Assembly (NCBI GenBank): GCA_963971225.1
Contig: OZ020270.1
Span: 30,503,123 to 30,567,122 of the forward strand
Length of the DNA: 64,000 nt
Reading direction: 5' to 3'
Origin: Melieria omissa
Lineage: Eukaryota; Arthropoda; Insecta; Diptera; Ulidiidae
This document shows, one piece after another, positions 1-10,271 of the stretch; positions within the stretch are counted from its first letter, which is position 1, and every line of letters starts with the position of its first letter. Position numbers and translations under genes: made by a program. Below the pieces are notes generated by a model that was not told the origin of the DNA, made no database searches, and saw only the letters and a list, made by a program, of their open reading frames with translations.

Positions 1-559
1 TGCTAGGATAATCGGTTTCCGGTGATGAATTATTTAAATTAAACCCTTCACATCTATTTTTGACAAAATTAAAAAATTTTTTTTTTAATTGCATTATATC
101 AGAATTTCGGTTTTCATGTTTACTTGTAATATTCCTATTAACTGATATAATTGGTTCTGCAGGAATTAACAAGTTTTGCTTCTTTTCGAAAGATGCCTTG
201 ATTCGATGGCAAACCACCCAGTATTGCCGAGGCCGTCCATAGAATCTACCTTTTTTTATGTAATTTTTCTAAATCAAGTGGTGTTTGCGTATTATTACAA
301 ACAAAAGTTAATAGCTCAAGCGATGCGCAGCCGTCGTCGCTATGTTTTCCTGCCAACCATGCTGCAAAAAGGACCCTATTTTTGACTGCACACGTCACTG
401 AAAATGTAAAATTTCTTAAAAACGTGCAAGTTTGTGCAGCTAAAGTCCATGGTTTCTATTAATACACACTTTCAGCTATATCACACTGTATTCAATTCTA
501 CGAATTGACGTTTCTTCAAGTAGCGGCTTCAAGTTACGACATTCATTTTTTTAATTTTT
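1..559. other. No recognisable gene
   Basis: AT-rich sequence with only short open frames that resemble no family I know. The first recognisable homology is the gypsy pol tail that begins near 560. Confidence 0.5.
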
Positions 560-886
560 GTCCCTACTCGCGACACTGTGAGCCGCACCAAACTGGTCAG
601 CGATAAGGTGAAAGTCAGATATGATCTACGGGCCAACTCAGAAGGGTTCCAGAAGGCGATCTGGTAATGTTCTACAACCCGCAGCGGAGGAAAGGTTGTC
701 TCCAAAACTTCAAATGTCATGGGAAAGACCGTACAAAGTCGTGACTAGGATTAATGACGTGGTATACAGGATTTAACGTTGCAGCAATAGAGGTGCTAAG
801 CTGAAGGTCCATTTGGAGCGCCTGGCGCCTTACCACAGCGGAGCCTCGGCACTTGTTCTTGACGAACAAGTCTAAGTGGTGGGCAG
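560..886 (+). pseudogene. Ty3/gypsy integrase C-terminal tail (fragment)
   Basis: This stretch matches, with indels, the last ~110 codons of the pol gene of the gypsy element at 53-62 kb. The shared part includes the conserved run read there as EGDLVMLYNPQRRKG, then a segment like GPYKVVTRINDVVYR and the HLERL end. Here the frame is broken several times (for example GDLVMFYN is followed by a shift, and a stop replaces part of the VYRVQ segment). A GTGGTGGGCAG purine-rich tract precedes the LTR at 887, as in the intact relative. It is the 3' end of a dead element whose 5' part is missing. The family is Ty3/gypsy; the exact subfamily differs from the 53-kb element because its LTR is different. 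Confidence 0.8.
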
Positions 887-1248
887 TGTAACGATAAGAC
901 AGTCTGTCGCTGTACAAAGCAGCCGGTCGCTGTGCAAGGCGCCCTGTGGCTACGCGCCGTGCTATGAATGCTTTTACAGGCATACTTTTAGGCACGCACT
1001 TTAAAGTACAGCGACTTGCTATAATTCGATCTGGCAATGATGGTCCGCGATAATGATGGAAACTTCTAGTCCAATTAGAATGTGCGGGAACGATCTGCGC
1101 GATAACCGGACAGGTATAAACGGCAGCCGGGTACGGCGCAGCGAGTCAGTCTTAGTTTAGGCAAGTGAAGGTGCCACACGGAGTAATTAAGCAAATAATT
1201 AAGTGTAAAGACAGTAAAGTCTGAAATTTGTGAAATAAAGTTATTGTT
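887..1248 (+). repeat. Truncated 3' LTR (TGTAACG family)
   Basis: Starts with TGTAACGATAAGACAG directly after the pol tail and purine tract. It contains a TATAAA-type promoter near 1116 and an AATAAA signal near 1234. It aligns to the reverse complement of the solo LTR at 1374-1906 until about 1248, where similarity stops, so the U5 end is lost. The next ~120 bp to 1369 are unassigned. Confidence 0.75.
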
Positions 1249-1369
1249 GCCTCTTTAACCCATTGAGATACATAATAAGTCACTAGTTTAGCTTTTAGTG
1301 AGGAAAGTATACAAAAGTGGGCTAAGTGTCTCTAAAGAACATATTAATGCATGACAACACAATTTCAGC

Positions 1370-1373
1370 CTAT
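1370..1373. repeat. Left CTAT target duplication of solo LTR
   Basis: Four-base direct repeat abutting the LTR at 1374; its partner is at 1907-1910. Confidence 0.8.
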
Positions 1374-1906
1374 TGTTACGAATATTAGTTCTAGTGGGCT
1401 GATACGTATCACTGGATTGTGTAATTTGAAAATAAGACAACTTTAATTATCCGAACGCAGTCAATAAAAGCCAACAATCACTTTATTTCACAGATTTACA
1501 CTTTACTGTCTTTACACTTAATTATTTGTTTAATCACTTCGTGTGGCATCTTCGCTAGTCAAAATCAGATTGAATGCTGCGCTGTAGCCGGCTGCCTTTT
1601 ACTGCTGTCCGGTTATCGCGCAGATTGTTCTCACACATTCCAGAGCGGACTAAAGGTTCCCATGATGATCGCGAGCCATCATTGCCAGGTTGGACTAACA
1701 GTTTTCCTTATTATCGCAGCCGTTATTGCCAGGTTGGACTAACTTACTTACTTAACTGGCCATAACAACCCGTTATCGGGTTACGGCCTGCCGCAAAACT
1801 TCTTTCCAGGCGCCTCTGCTTCGCGGCCGTCGTTGCCAGATTGAATTATAGACGGCACGTAGCGACAGGGTTGCTTTGCACAGCGACAGACTGTCTTATC
1901 GTTACA
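1374..1906 (-). repeat. Solo LTR with 4-bp target duplication
   Basis: Complete LTR in reverse orientation: on the plus strand it begins TGTTACGAATAT and ends TATCGTTACA, so it has TG...CA ends. It is flanked by the direct repeat CTAT (1370-1373 and 1907-1910), the 4-bp duplication expected of a Ty3/gypsy integrase. No internal region remains, so it arose by recombination between the two LTRs of an inserted element. It belongs to the family whose plus-strand LTR fragment lies at 887-1248. A three-fold ATTGCCAGGTTGGACTAAC-like repeat and a LINE fragment lie inside it. Confidence 0.85.
1743..1827 (-). mobile_element. RTE-like LINE 3' end fragment inside solo LTR
   Basis: About 85 bp nearly identical to 43301-43385, the 3' end of the RTE-like LINE at 43.3-44.3 kb, including the (TTAC)n tail. 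It lies in the LTR between imperfect copies of GCCGTYRTTGCCAGRTTG, which may be an ~18-bp diverged target duplication. It is an extremely 5'-truncated insertion. Confidence 0.7.
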
Positions 1907-2072
1907 CTATTTTAATATTGTTAAAAATAAAGTCTGTATGGAGAGTAGGTGTGGCCGTGGGCGAATTGTTTTCATTTTTGGAATAAATAATCTTCTACTT
2001 ATGGGAAACCGTTATGCAAAAATTCAATCCTTTATCTTTTTTATTTCCGAAGTTATTAAATTTTTCGTTATG

Positions 2073-3017
2073 CATTGTGACCGAAAAGTTTCCGGAAATT
2101 CTCATTTAAAATTCGCGTGCTGTATATTTTTCGATATTTTAAGTTTCTGTAGGTTGGTAGCACTGTCCTTAATTACTATGCCAAAAATGAGCGCGATCTG
2201 TCAGACAGTTTGTTTACGGCAGCTGTTGAAACCAGTTCACCTCAGTAGTGCGTTGCGATTTTGTTGAGAATTTTCTTCAAAATGAGTACCGTGAACAGGT
2301 CTCTTTGGACGTGCTTGATCGTGCCAATTCCGATCCAACTTTCATGGAACGCATCATAACTGGTGACGAGACATGGGTCTACGAGTACGACATGCAAACA
2401 AGCCAACAATCATCGGAATGGAGAGGAAAAGACGAGCCGAAACCGAAAAAACCACGCCAGAGTCGCTCGAAAATCAAGGTAATGCTGATTGTTTTCTTCG
2501 ATATTCGTGGTGTGGTGCATCATGAATTCGTCCCTGAAGGACAAACAGTCGGTAAAGACTATTATTTGACTGTTTTAAGACGTTTGCGTGAAAATATCCG
2601 CCGTAAACGGCCTCAATTGTGGAAGGATAATTCATGGATTTTTCATGACGATAATGCTCCCTCGCACCGAGCCAACATTATCAACGATTTTAAGGCCAAA
2701 CATTCAATAAATACCATCGAACAGCCACCGTATTCACCTGATCTTGCACCGTGTGACTTTTTCCTGTTTCCCAAACTCAAATTACCACTCAGAGGAACGT
2801 GTTTTGAATCCATAGAAGACGTAAAACAGAATTCGCAGAGGGAACTCAAAGCCATACCGGAAAGCGCCTATAAAAAATGTTTTGATGATTGGAAGAAACG
2901 TTGGCATATGTGTATCGCTTCTAATGGAGCATATTTTGAAGGAGATAAAATAAATATTGATGAAGATTAAGAATTTTGCGTTTTATTTAAAATTTTCGAA
3001 ACTTTTCGGTCACAAGG
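2073..3017 (+). mobile_element. Mariner element, internally deleted (copy 1)
   Basis: Bounded by inverted repeats of the type CCTTGTGACCGAAAAGTTTC: left end at 2073 with a changed outer base, right end at 3011-3017 followed by TA. The left TA appears mutated to TG. At 945 bp it is shorter than an intact mariner (~1.3 kb). The 5' leader and the first part of the coding region run straight into the region before the first catalytic Asp. Copy 2 at 63108-63716 has the same 5' segment on the other strand. Confidence 0.85.
2248..2970 (+). pseudogene. Mariner transposase, N-terminal domain deleted
   Basis: 240-residue frame carrying the catalytic half of a mariner transposase: TGDETW (first Asp), HDDNAPSH (second Asp) and YSPDLAPCDFF (third Asp). 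I count 34 residues between the second and third Asp, giving the DD34D signature. The family cuts and pastes DNA at TA. A normal protein is ~345 residues with two helix-turn-helix domains that bind the ends; here these ~100 residues are missing, replaced by a short run of about 35 residues. The reading frame is otherwise open to the stop, so deletion rather than point decay inactivated it. The start at 2248 is only the first in-frame ATG. Confidence 0.85.
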
Positions 3018-3239
3018 TACATTCGGAAACTATAAACCGTGCTGCGAAAAAGTGCTCAAATAAAAAAACCCTAAAACACGTATAACTTTATTTTTGATCT
3101 TCTACAATAATCAGTTATCAAAATATTGACTTATTTTGTTTGCTTCTGATTATGCATATTTCAAAAACTCTTAACCGTCTACTGCCCCATACGGCCTTAC
3201 GGGGAGGTTCTTTCAAATTTGGGCAAAAAAATTTTTCAC
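3018..3239. other. Unassigned spacer between mariner and LINE A
   Basis: AT-rich sequence without a recognisable gene. The 5' leader of LINE A probably starts somewhere near 3240, but no target duplication was found. Confidence 0.4.
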
Positions 3240-3441
3240 ATGAGATGAGTCGTTGTGAGTAGACGTGTTTTTGGTGTGCTGCAGTAAATCGATTGTTTGT
3301 ATATACCACCGTCAACTTAATTGCGTTTGTGGAGTGATTTTTGGCGATACTTGCAACTGCCCTTGCTAAGTGAAGTTCTAGCGCAATAAACGCTGTTTAT
3401 ATTAAATAAAAATAGCTTTGAACTTGAATTTGAATATGAGC

Positions 3442-4275
3442 ATGACAACCAGAGCTGCAAAAGTTATGCGTCAAACGGTTTCTACGCCACAGAACAGCTT
3501 GAGCAGTTCGGGGAGAGCTGAGAGTTCACCACATTCGGCTTGGTTCGCGCATATGGAGGAGCAGTTGGACTCGCTGAGAAAAAATGTGATTGAGCAGATT
3601 ACGGAGCGCATGAGGGAATACGAAGAACGGGTTATGCAGCGGTTTGGCGAGATGTCGGCGGAAATTACTAATTTCAAGAAGGCGATAAAAACCCTCGAAG
3701 AGCGTGTGGAAAAGGCAGAAGCGCAAATTGTGCAGAATGAGCTGCTGAAAAATGAAATTCTGCTACTCAAGGAGGAGCTCAATGTATGCCAGAATCATGC
3801 TGTGTCTGCGGATCTCATTATAAATGGTCTTCCGCAAGCTGATGGTGAGCGTATTGAGGAAATCTTCCACAATTTGTGCCACTCTGTAAAATTGGCTCCG
3901 CTTCGCATTTGCACTGCTTTTCGGGTGCCAAATCTCAACAACAATGCTGCCGCACCTGTCATAATTAAACTTGGATCTCCTGATGACCGCTCTAAACTCT
4001 TCAGATCAATCGTCCGTTTCTGTAAAGAGGCAAAGAGGTCCCTGCTGCTTAGAGATGTTGGGCTCACCACTGATGGGAAAATATTTGTGCATGAAAGTCT
4101 CACCAAAAGCAACAGAGAGCTAACGCACTTTGCACTGCAGCTAAAAAAGCAAAAGAGATTGGCTGCTGTTTTCTCAATACGTGGGTGTGTTTATGTGCGT
4201 GTTCAACAAAGAAGCAAAGCTCTCAGGGTGCTGAATAAGGAGTACTTGGAAAGTATTGTTACGACAGACTGCTGA
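3442..4275 (+). CDS. LINE A ORF1 (coiled-coil RNA-binding protein)
   Basis: Intact 277-codon frame. I choose the ATG at 3442 because the sister protein at 22.6-23.5 kb starts with the same MTTR; the frame is open back to an ATG at 3418. Residues ~40-120 form a charged heptad coiled coil (LEERVEKAEAQIVQNELLK). The C-terminal half resembles the baculovirus FP-protein C-terminal domain seen in many LINE ORF1 proteins: IFVHESLTKSNREL, then QLKKQKRLAAVFSIRGCVYV. ORF1 proteins coat the element RNA and act as chaperones during target-primed reverse transcription. ORF2 begins about 0.2 kb downstream. It lacks CCHC knuckles. Confidence 0.8.
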   Translation: MTTRAAKVMRQTVSTPQNSLSSSGRAESSPHSAWFAHMEEQLDSLRKNVIEQITERMREYEERVMQRFGEMSAEITNFKKAIKTLEERVEKAEAQIVQNELLKNEILLLKEELNVCQNHAVSADLIINGLPQADGERIEEIFHNLCHSVKLAPLRICTAFRVPNLNNNAAAPVIIKLGSPDDRSKLFRSIVRFCKEAKRSLLLRDVGLTTDGKIFVHESLTKSNRELTHFALQLKKQKRLAAVFSIRGCVYVRVQQRSKALRVLNKEYLESIVTTDC

Positions 4276-4487
4276 AAATCTAAACGTCTGAACTCTAAAA
4301 CAAATGTTAGCTGCTAAATGTTTACGTTTAAGTTGTTCTCTTGTACTATCTTTTCTTTCTTTCTCTCTCTTTTACTTTCAACTTTGTCTCTTTTATACCT
4401 TCATGTTTTTCTCGTGCTTTGCCTGGTACTCTTTGCAATCGTATACGTACTTATATCTGCTTTCATACTCATTGACGCTGGCTTTCG

Positions 4488-5353
4488 TTGGTTGTTTCTG
4501 TTTTGGTCTTGTTCGTAATTGTGGGGCTGATTAATAAGCCTGACTCTGGCGTTGCTGAAAACCACAAAGTTCTGATAGACATTTTATGTAAACAATATGA
4601 TGGCCTTGATGTAGTACACTTTAATGCACGTAGTTTAGGCAATGACAAACTTGATTACCTTAGGTATGTTTTTGAAGAGTCTGCTGTGGATGTGATCTGT
4701 GTATCTGAGACTTGGTTGCATGGTTATGTTCCTGATCTTAATTTGTCTCTAAATGGGTATAACTTATTAAGACATGATCGCGTGCTTAGGAAAGGGGTGG
4801 AGTTGCGATATATTGTAAGAAAAACCTTAAACTAGGACTGGTGGCTAAATCTCTTGACACCGACACTGAGTTTATTTTTGCTGAAGTGGCTGATGGTGCA
4901 GCAAAAACTTTAATAGTATGCGTGTACAACCCTCACAAATGCTTCTCCTTGGATTCTCTTTTTAATGAGTTGACGGAGTTGGTAGTTGAGTATGAATATG
5001 TATTAATTTGTGGGGATTTTAATGTCAATTTATTATCCAATGACTCAAATAGAAGTAAACTTGTTGACCAGTTAGAAGCTCTAGGACTTTGTGTGATTAA
5101 CAAATATATACCAACTAGGCATGCGAATAATGCATCACCCAGCCTGTTTGACTACTTTATTACACCTGACCCATCGCAAGTTTTGACGTTTGACCAAATT
5201 TCCTTCATCTCTGATCATGACTTAATATTCTGTACTTTAGATGTTGTGTTGAATCGTTCTGATCTTAATGTTACTTTTGTGTACCGTGACTTTAAATTGT
5301 TAAATGTCAGTTCTTTGATGTCTGACTTGTGTAGCGTAAATTGGAACCAATGA
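4488..5353 (+). pseudogene. LINE A ORF2 part 1: AP-type endonuclease, frameshifted
   Basis: An APE-type endonuclease that nicks the target DNA. Visible motifs: HFNARSLGNDKLDYLR, VICVSETWL, GYNLLRHDR, VYNPHK, ICGDFNVNLL and ISDHDLIFC, in family order. The frame breaks around 4800-4840: the GGGVAIY-like strand seen in the sister copy is read here as RKGVELRYIVRK before a stop. A second break is an in-frame TGA at 5351-5353; translation would otherwise run into the reverse-transcriptase part (DKKLDF...NLSMLFDIHVPL). The true ORF2 start is unclear; 4488 is the first ATG of the frame and its first residues are unusually hydrophobic. Confidence 0.75.
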
Positions 5354-6513
5354 TGGTTTCTTGACACTGTTGATAAAAAACTTGATTTCATTAATTATAA
5401 TTTGTCTATGTTGTTTGATATACATGTTCCTCTTTGTACGCTCAATGCTCTGAATAGTTCATGTCCCTGGTTCAACACAAAAGTTCGCTCAGCTATTAAA
5501 AAGCGCAATAAGTTGTACACGAAGTGGCGAAAAGCTAGGTCTGATGTCTCTTGGTCTAACTATAAAGCTGCCCGCAATGCTGCAACGACTGTCATTAGAC
5601 AAGCTAAGCGTTGGTATTTCAACTCCAAGTTGGATCCTTCTCTTCCGGCTAAGAAACTATGGCGAAATCTAAAAAATCTAAAGATCCATGGCAAGGAAAA
5701 CACTGGGTGTGAGTTGGATCCCAATGTAATAAATGATTTCTTTATTAGTGCCAGTAATAAACCGAGTTCTACTGTTTTGCCACAACATTTGCCGTCCTGT
5801 GATCGTGTTAAAGGGAAATTCCAATTCGTGGCAGTTTGTGAGGCTGACGTGTTAAAATCTATAATGGATATTAAATCAAATGCGGTGGGTGAGGATGGAA
5901 TCTCCTTAAAATGTGTCAAGCTTATTGCTCAGTTTATAATTGGCCCACTTACCGACATAATTAATCATTGCTTTACAAGCTCTTGTTTCCCTTCAGTGTG
6001 GAAAAAAGCGGTTGTCTTGCCAGTTGCAAAAAAGGCAAATGCCTCCTACCCTGGCGACTACAGGCCTATTAGTATACTGCCAGCATTCTCCAAGGTGTGC
6101 GAAAATTTGATGGCGACGCAAATTTATGCATTCTTGCAAAAGCACAACCTTCTCTCCCCTCTACAATCTGGTTTTCGACCTAAACACAGCTGCTCCACTG
6201 CCATGGTAAAAACACTTGACGACATTAGAATTAACTTTGACAATGATGACTTAACAATTCTTTGCCTACTCGACTTCTCCAAAGCTTTTGACTCGGTAGA
6301 CCATAATCTCTTATGTGCAAAACTAATAAGCTACTTCGGTTTCAATGATAGCTCGGCGAAGCTTATAGCAAGCTATCTTGAGGGACGGAAGTCAGCAAAA
6401 AGTTATGTCCAACAACTCAATGTCTCAGGCCCGATTGGTATGTACTGGTGTTCCACAAGGATCTGTCCTTCGTCCACTTCTGTTTAGTCTCTTTGTTAAT
6501 GATGTTGTTTTTT
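5354..6513 (+). pseudogene. LINE A ORF2 part 2: reverse transcriptase fingers and palm
   Basis: After the TGA the same frame continues with PWFNTKVRSAIKKRNKLY, then the RT core: VGEDGISLKCVKL, VWKKAVVLPVAKKANASYPGDYRPISILPAFSKVCE, LQSGFRPKHSC and CLLDFSKAFDSVDH (first catalytic Asp). A frameshift near 6430-6440 moves the TGVPQGSVLRPLLFSLFVNDVV block into another frame. Coding is cut at 6513 by insertion C and resumes at 7353. The reverse transcriptase copies the element RNA at the nicked target. Confidence 0.8.
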
Positions 6514-7345
6514 TTTGGTTTTTTAAATACGAGCCAACGCGCAGGGGAAACCCCTATAAATGCGGGCATTGCGCTGGTTCAGGAAGGATATATAGGTTGG
6601 GAGAAAGGATGTTGGGTGAAGAATTTATGGACTCTTGCCTTGAATCCATCAAGATCATAAGTGCTGGGGAAAACATCTGCAGGGAGACCATTCCACAATC
6701 GCGCTGTTCGGGCCAGGAACGAACTTTCTCTGTAGTGCGTTGGAACATCGTTTCAACGTGGAATGCATGGGCGCCAGTGTTCAAACGGGTTGCCCGGGGC
6801 AATACCCGGAGTGATGGCAGCAAGCTGCTCATCTCCACTGAGCAATTGCCGAAAAAGTAACGGTAAAATAAAACCACACATGCCACGTTTCGACGATGTT
6901 CCAAGGAGTCAATAGAGCTGGATGCCCTACTGTCCCCTATAAGTTTAATCGCACGGTTTTGCACCCGGTCCAGGAGCTCCAAATGGGTTTTTGAAGCCCC
7001 CGCCCATAGGTGCGAGTTAAACTCCATTTTAGGTCGGATATAGGTAGTGTAAATAATGCGGAGATCAGACGGAGTGAAATATTTTTTGCACCGCTTTAGG
7101 AAGCCGAGGCACTTGGCTGCTTCTTTCGACACGCCAAAAATATGATCGTTCCAACGAAGATCGTTCTTAATGGACATGCCCAGAACATCAAGAGCTGCCG
7201 ATTCCGCAATACCCACACCACCCATAACCAGGGACGTGTTGGGATGTGGGGAGACTCGTTTGTGGGATAACAGGCAACATTGGGTCTTGCGGGGATTAAA
7301 ATCGACCCTGTTCGCTTGACCCCACTTGGAGATTGTTTGTAGGTC
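6514..7345 (-). mobile_element. LINE C: 5'-truncated non-LTR fragment in LINE A
   Basis: Minus-strand insertion with its 3' end at the left: read on the minus strand it finishes in an A-rich tail (AAAAAACCAAAAAAAAAC). It is flanked by GTTTTTT at 6507-6513 and 7346-7352, matching the uninterrupted LINE A codons GTT TTT T. It is 5'-truncated inside the reverse transcriptase, just after the catalytic FADD region. Its coding style differs from LINEs A and B, so it is a third family. Confidence 0.85.
6554..7345 (-). pseudogene. LINE C reverse transcriptase C-terminal part
   Basis: About 264 codons open without a stop. Recognisable post-palm motifs: DLQTISKWGQANRVDFNPRKTQCCLLSHKR, LGMSIKNDLRWNDHI, FLKRCKKYFTPSDLRIIYTTYIRPKMEF, LLDRVQNRAIKLIGD and RRNVACVVLFYRYFFGNCS. 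This is the thumb/connection region of LINE reverse transcriptases (CR1/L2-like style). The first ~20 residues that the open frame gains from LINE A sequence are not part of the protein. The frame is intact but lacks endonuclease and palm, so it cannot be functional. Confidence 0.75.
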
Positions 7346-7352
7346 GTTTTTT

Positions 7353-7765
7353 CTGTGTGTCAGTATGTGATTGTCCATGCATATGCTGATGATATACAAA
7401 TGCATCTGTCTAGTCGTATTGGTCTCGTTGAGGATTTATGTTACAAAATGAACAGTGATTTGTCTGCAATTTCTGTGTGGGCAGCTGCCAATCACTTGTG
7501 CTTAAATGCGTCTAAGTCCTATGTCTTACAGATTTGCCATAAAGCAATACACGTTGACAACATCCCTAAGTTGTATTTAGGCTCAAGTGTGCTTACTTTT
7601 ACGGACAAAATTAAGAACTTGGGATTTATTGTTAACTCTAGCTTAAGTTGCTGTGACCATATTAATGGAGTCGTGAGAAAGGTATATGCTACGCTGCGTA
7701 AATTGAGATTTTCAGCTTCATTAACACCCTTGGAAACCAGGCGTAAATTAGTTATACAACTAATT
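7353..7765 (+). pseudogene. LINE A ORF2 part 3: YADD box and thumb
   Basis: Resumes the LINE A reverse transcriptase directly after LINE C: VCQYVIVHAYADDIQMHLSS holds the catalytic YADD. It continues AISVWAAANHLCLNASKSYVLQI and LKNLGFIV-type motifs (KIKNLGFIVNSS) and ends with ETRRKLVIQL, where LINE B interrupts. The frame is open across this segment. Confidence 0.8.
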
Positions 7766-7838
7766 ATTTATTTATTTATTTATTTCTTACGGCTACATTA
7801 GGCCTAGTTCATACACTCTAAAAATAGGATATAACAAT

Positions 7839-8782
7839 TAGGGATCGCAATTTTTTGCCATTTTGCGATCCCGGGATTTTCGGGATTGAAAAGTCAAATC
7901 CCGATTCAAATTCAAATTCAAATAACAAATTTTTTAAATAAAACAATTTTACCAAATTGCATAAATACTTGTTTATAATATATTTACCATAAAAATGGAC
8001 ACAATTTAATCACATTTGGGGTAGTTTTAAGATTTTTTATCTTGAATTTAATCACATTGTAAGGCGGAAAGGGAGGCAGTCGGTGTTGAGTCGTCGAAGT
8101 GGTTGGTTGTGCGCGGCACATCACCAAAATCCAGTTGTCATTTACAATCAGTTGTCAATTACATTCAAAATTGTCAGTTTAAATTTAAATCAAATAAATA
8201 AACATAGTCATCCTTGACAACATTTTGTTTAACTTAAAAGTCTTTCATTTGACATTTAACTTCAGTTTGATAACATTTTGTTTTATCCAAAAATGACACT
8301 TGAACATAACTTATTGCTTTGCATCAAATGTATCATAAAGTACATATATACGCATATTTGATAAAAAAATAAAATAGTTAATTTGTTAGTACTTTTAGTT
8401 TTACTTCGATTATTTCGATAAAAAAGTTAAGCGTTGTGATTAACTAAAAACTGAGATCTTAAAAATACTAAGGCATTAAATGTTTTGCCCTCTAATCTAG
8501 AGCAAAATTTATTGCAAATAAACCCTGCTGAGAGAAAACATCTTTCAGATTCAACACTTGCTGGTTGAATGCTTAGTAAATAATTATAAGCCTTTTGCAA
8601 AAGACGCCCTCTATCCACTCCCTCCTCCTTCAGATAAGGAATTGGGTTTTTGTGCTTTTAAATTTATTTCATTTGAACTTTGAAGCATCTTTTGCAATCC
8701 CGAAAATCCCGGGATTCAAATCTTTTAATCCCGGGATTTTCGGGACTGGAAAAAGTCCGGGATCCCGGGATTGCGATGCCTA
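7839..8782 (-). mobile_element. hAT element, non-autonomous
   Basis: 944 bp bounded by short terminal inverted repeats TAGGGATCGCAAT (left) and TAGGCATCGCAAT (right, inverted), and by a perfect 8-bp target duplication ATAACAAT at 7831-7838 and 8783-8790. An 8-bp duplication and short TIRs are diagnostic of hAT. Subterminal CCCGGGATTTTCGGGA-like motifs recur at both ends. Only a C-terminal transposase scrap remains inside, so it would depend on another copy. Confidence 0.92.
8427..8618 (-). pseudogene. hAT transposase C-terminal dimerisation domain
   Basis: 63 residues containing the hAT-C signature: PASVESERCFLSAGFICN, then RLEGKTFNALVFLRSQF. In intact hAT transposases this domain closes the catalytic fold and mediates multimerisation. 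The zinc finger and catalytic DDE region are absent, so it is a deletion relic. The start codon has no significance. Confidence 0.85.
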
Positions 8783-8830
8783 ATAACAATACTACAATTA
8801 TATAACAATACTAATATTCCTACTTAACAG

Positions 8831-9870
8831 TTACCTAATATTTAAAGTTTTACAGTAATTAAAAAGATTTCGTTTAAACATATTTTTATCACCGTTTTTA
8901 AGTTCTTCAGGCAAATTATTAAAACACTTAAAGCCTTTATAGAAAAGACTATTTTTATCAGATTCGGTTCTAAAAAATGGTAGCTTAAAATTATGTGTAT
9001 TTCGAGTGTTCACATTATGTGTATTGCTGATTAAAACTAAATTAGTGCTTAGGTATTCAGGTAATAAACCATTTGTGAGATTATTTATAAACTTCATGGT
9101 ATAGAAAAATATTTGCTGCCTAACACTAAGCCAATTAAGGGAATGTAACATGTTCACTACCGAAGCATCATAACTCATTTTAAGGATAAAACGCATTGCC
9201 TTGTTCTGCATTTTGTGCAATTTATTAATTTGAGAGTCTTTCATAATGAAAAATATTGTGGGTCAATAGATAAAGTGTGGCTCGATTATCGATCTATAGA
9301 CCATGATTTTGTATTGTTTACTTAAAAATTTACACGTTCGTTTCATAAACCAAATTTTTTTTGCAATTTTTCCCAAAGTGTAATCAATGTGATCGTTAAA
9401 TTTTAATGTTTCATCGATCTGAATGCCCAGATATTTTATTTTATGAACTTTTTCTATTTCGATGTTATTAATTTTTATATTTTTCAATACTAAGTTATTA
9501 TTTCGTGAAATGACCATATATTTAGTTTTATCAATGTTTAATTTTAATCTGTTAGTACACAGCCACATATACAGAGAATCCAAGTCCAATTGCAACTTAT
9601 GTTGAATTTCATCTATATTAGTCCCACTAATCATAATTAAAGCATCATCAGCAAATAGTTTGATCGTGCTATAATGAAGCACAGATACAATATCATTGAT
9701 GTATATATTAAACAAAATAGGAGCCAACACAGAACCTTGAGGCAACCCAATTTTGACATCAATTTCCCTGAAAACCGACGACCCAATTACCACACACTGC
9801 TTGCGGTTTGTTAGAAAACTTTTGAACCAATTTAGGTCGACATTTTTAATCCCAATATTAAATAATTTGG
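8831..9870 (-). pseudogene. LINE B reverse transcriptase, one nonsense codon
   Basis: Reading from 9870 leftwards: FNIGIKNVDLNWFKSFLTNRKQCV, then GLPQGSVLAPILFNIYINDI, KLFADDALIMI (catalytic FADD), WLCTNRLKLNIDKTKYMVIS, KYLGIQIDETLKFNDHI and VYRSIIEPHFIY. An in-frame TGA then replaces what is probably a Cys codon at 9260-9262, after which the frame continues (IMKDSQINKLHKMQNKAMRFIL... ) to the natural stop at 8831. Apart from that codon the frame is open, so the copy is fairly young. No endonuclease remains. Confidence 0.8.
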
Positions 9871-9875
9871 TAATT

Positions 9876-10271
9876 GTGCCCCTTATTGCCTACTCTGATG
9901 TGGTGTACAGTAAGCTTGACTCTAAATCATTACACAAAATTAATATAGCCTTTAATAATGCTACACGATATGTATACGGGCTTAAAAGGTATGAACATAT
10001 TTCCCCCTGGCAGAATAAAGTACTTGTGTGTAAAATCGAAAATTACCTCTTTGCCAAAAATTGTATTTTTGTCTATAGACTAATGGAATGGAAAACTCCT
10101 TCTTATTTGTACGAAAAGCTCATACCTTTTAAGTCCCGGAGACATCACAATTTAATTGTACCAACACTACAATTTTTTAATAACATCACGACTTTTTTTC
10201 ATCAACGCAGTCAGAGTCTGGAACTCAGTTCCTGCAGTTATAAGGGCTGGGCTAGACAGAAACAACTATAG
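9876..10271 (+). pseudogene. LINE A ORF2 part 4: C-terminal end
   Basis: Completes LINE A after LINE B: VPLIAYSDVVYSKLD, INIAFNNATRYVYGLKRYEHIS and FVYRLMEWKTPSYLYEKLIPFKSRRHHNL, typical of the LINE C-terminus. It stops at 10271, followed by ~330 bp of AT-rich 3' UTR and the AAATG-repeat tail. The terminal residues (HQRSQSLELSSCSYKGW) may reflect a late frameshift. Confidence 0.75.

Larger units (their letters stand above)
7766..9870 (-). mobile_element. LINE B: 5'-truncated non-LTR retrotransposon in LINE A
   Basis: Minus-strand LINE fragment with its 3' tail at the left, made of (ATTT)n on the plus strand. It is flanked by TAATT at 7761-7765 and 9871-9875; deleting it with one copy restores LINE A codons CTA ATT GTG CCC (LIVP). 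It is 5'-truncated inside the reverse transcriptase. A hAT element sits in its 3' UTR. The family differs from A and C. Confidence 0.85.

Noticed and set aside
6554..7405. Full 283-codon minus-strand gene
   Set aside because: The first ~20 codons are antisense LINE A sequence; only 6554-7345 belongs to LINE C.
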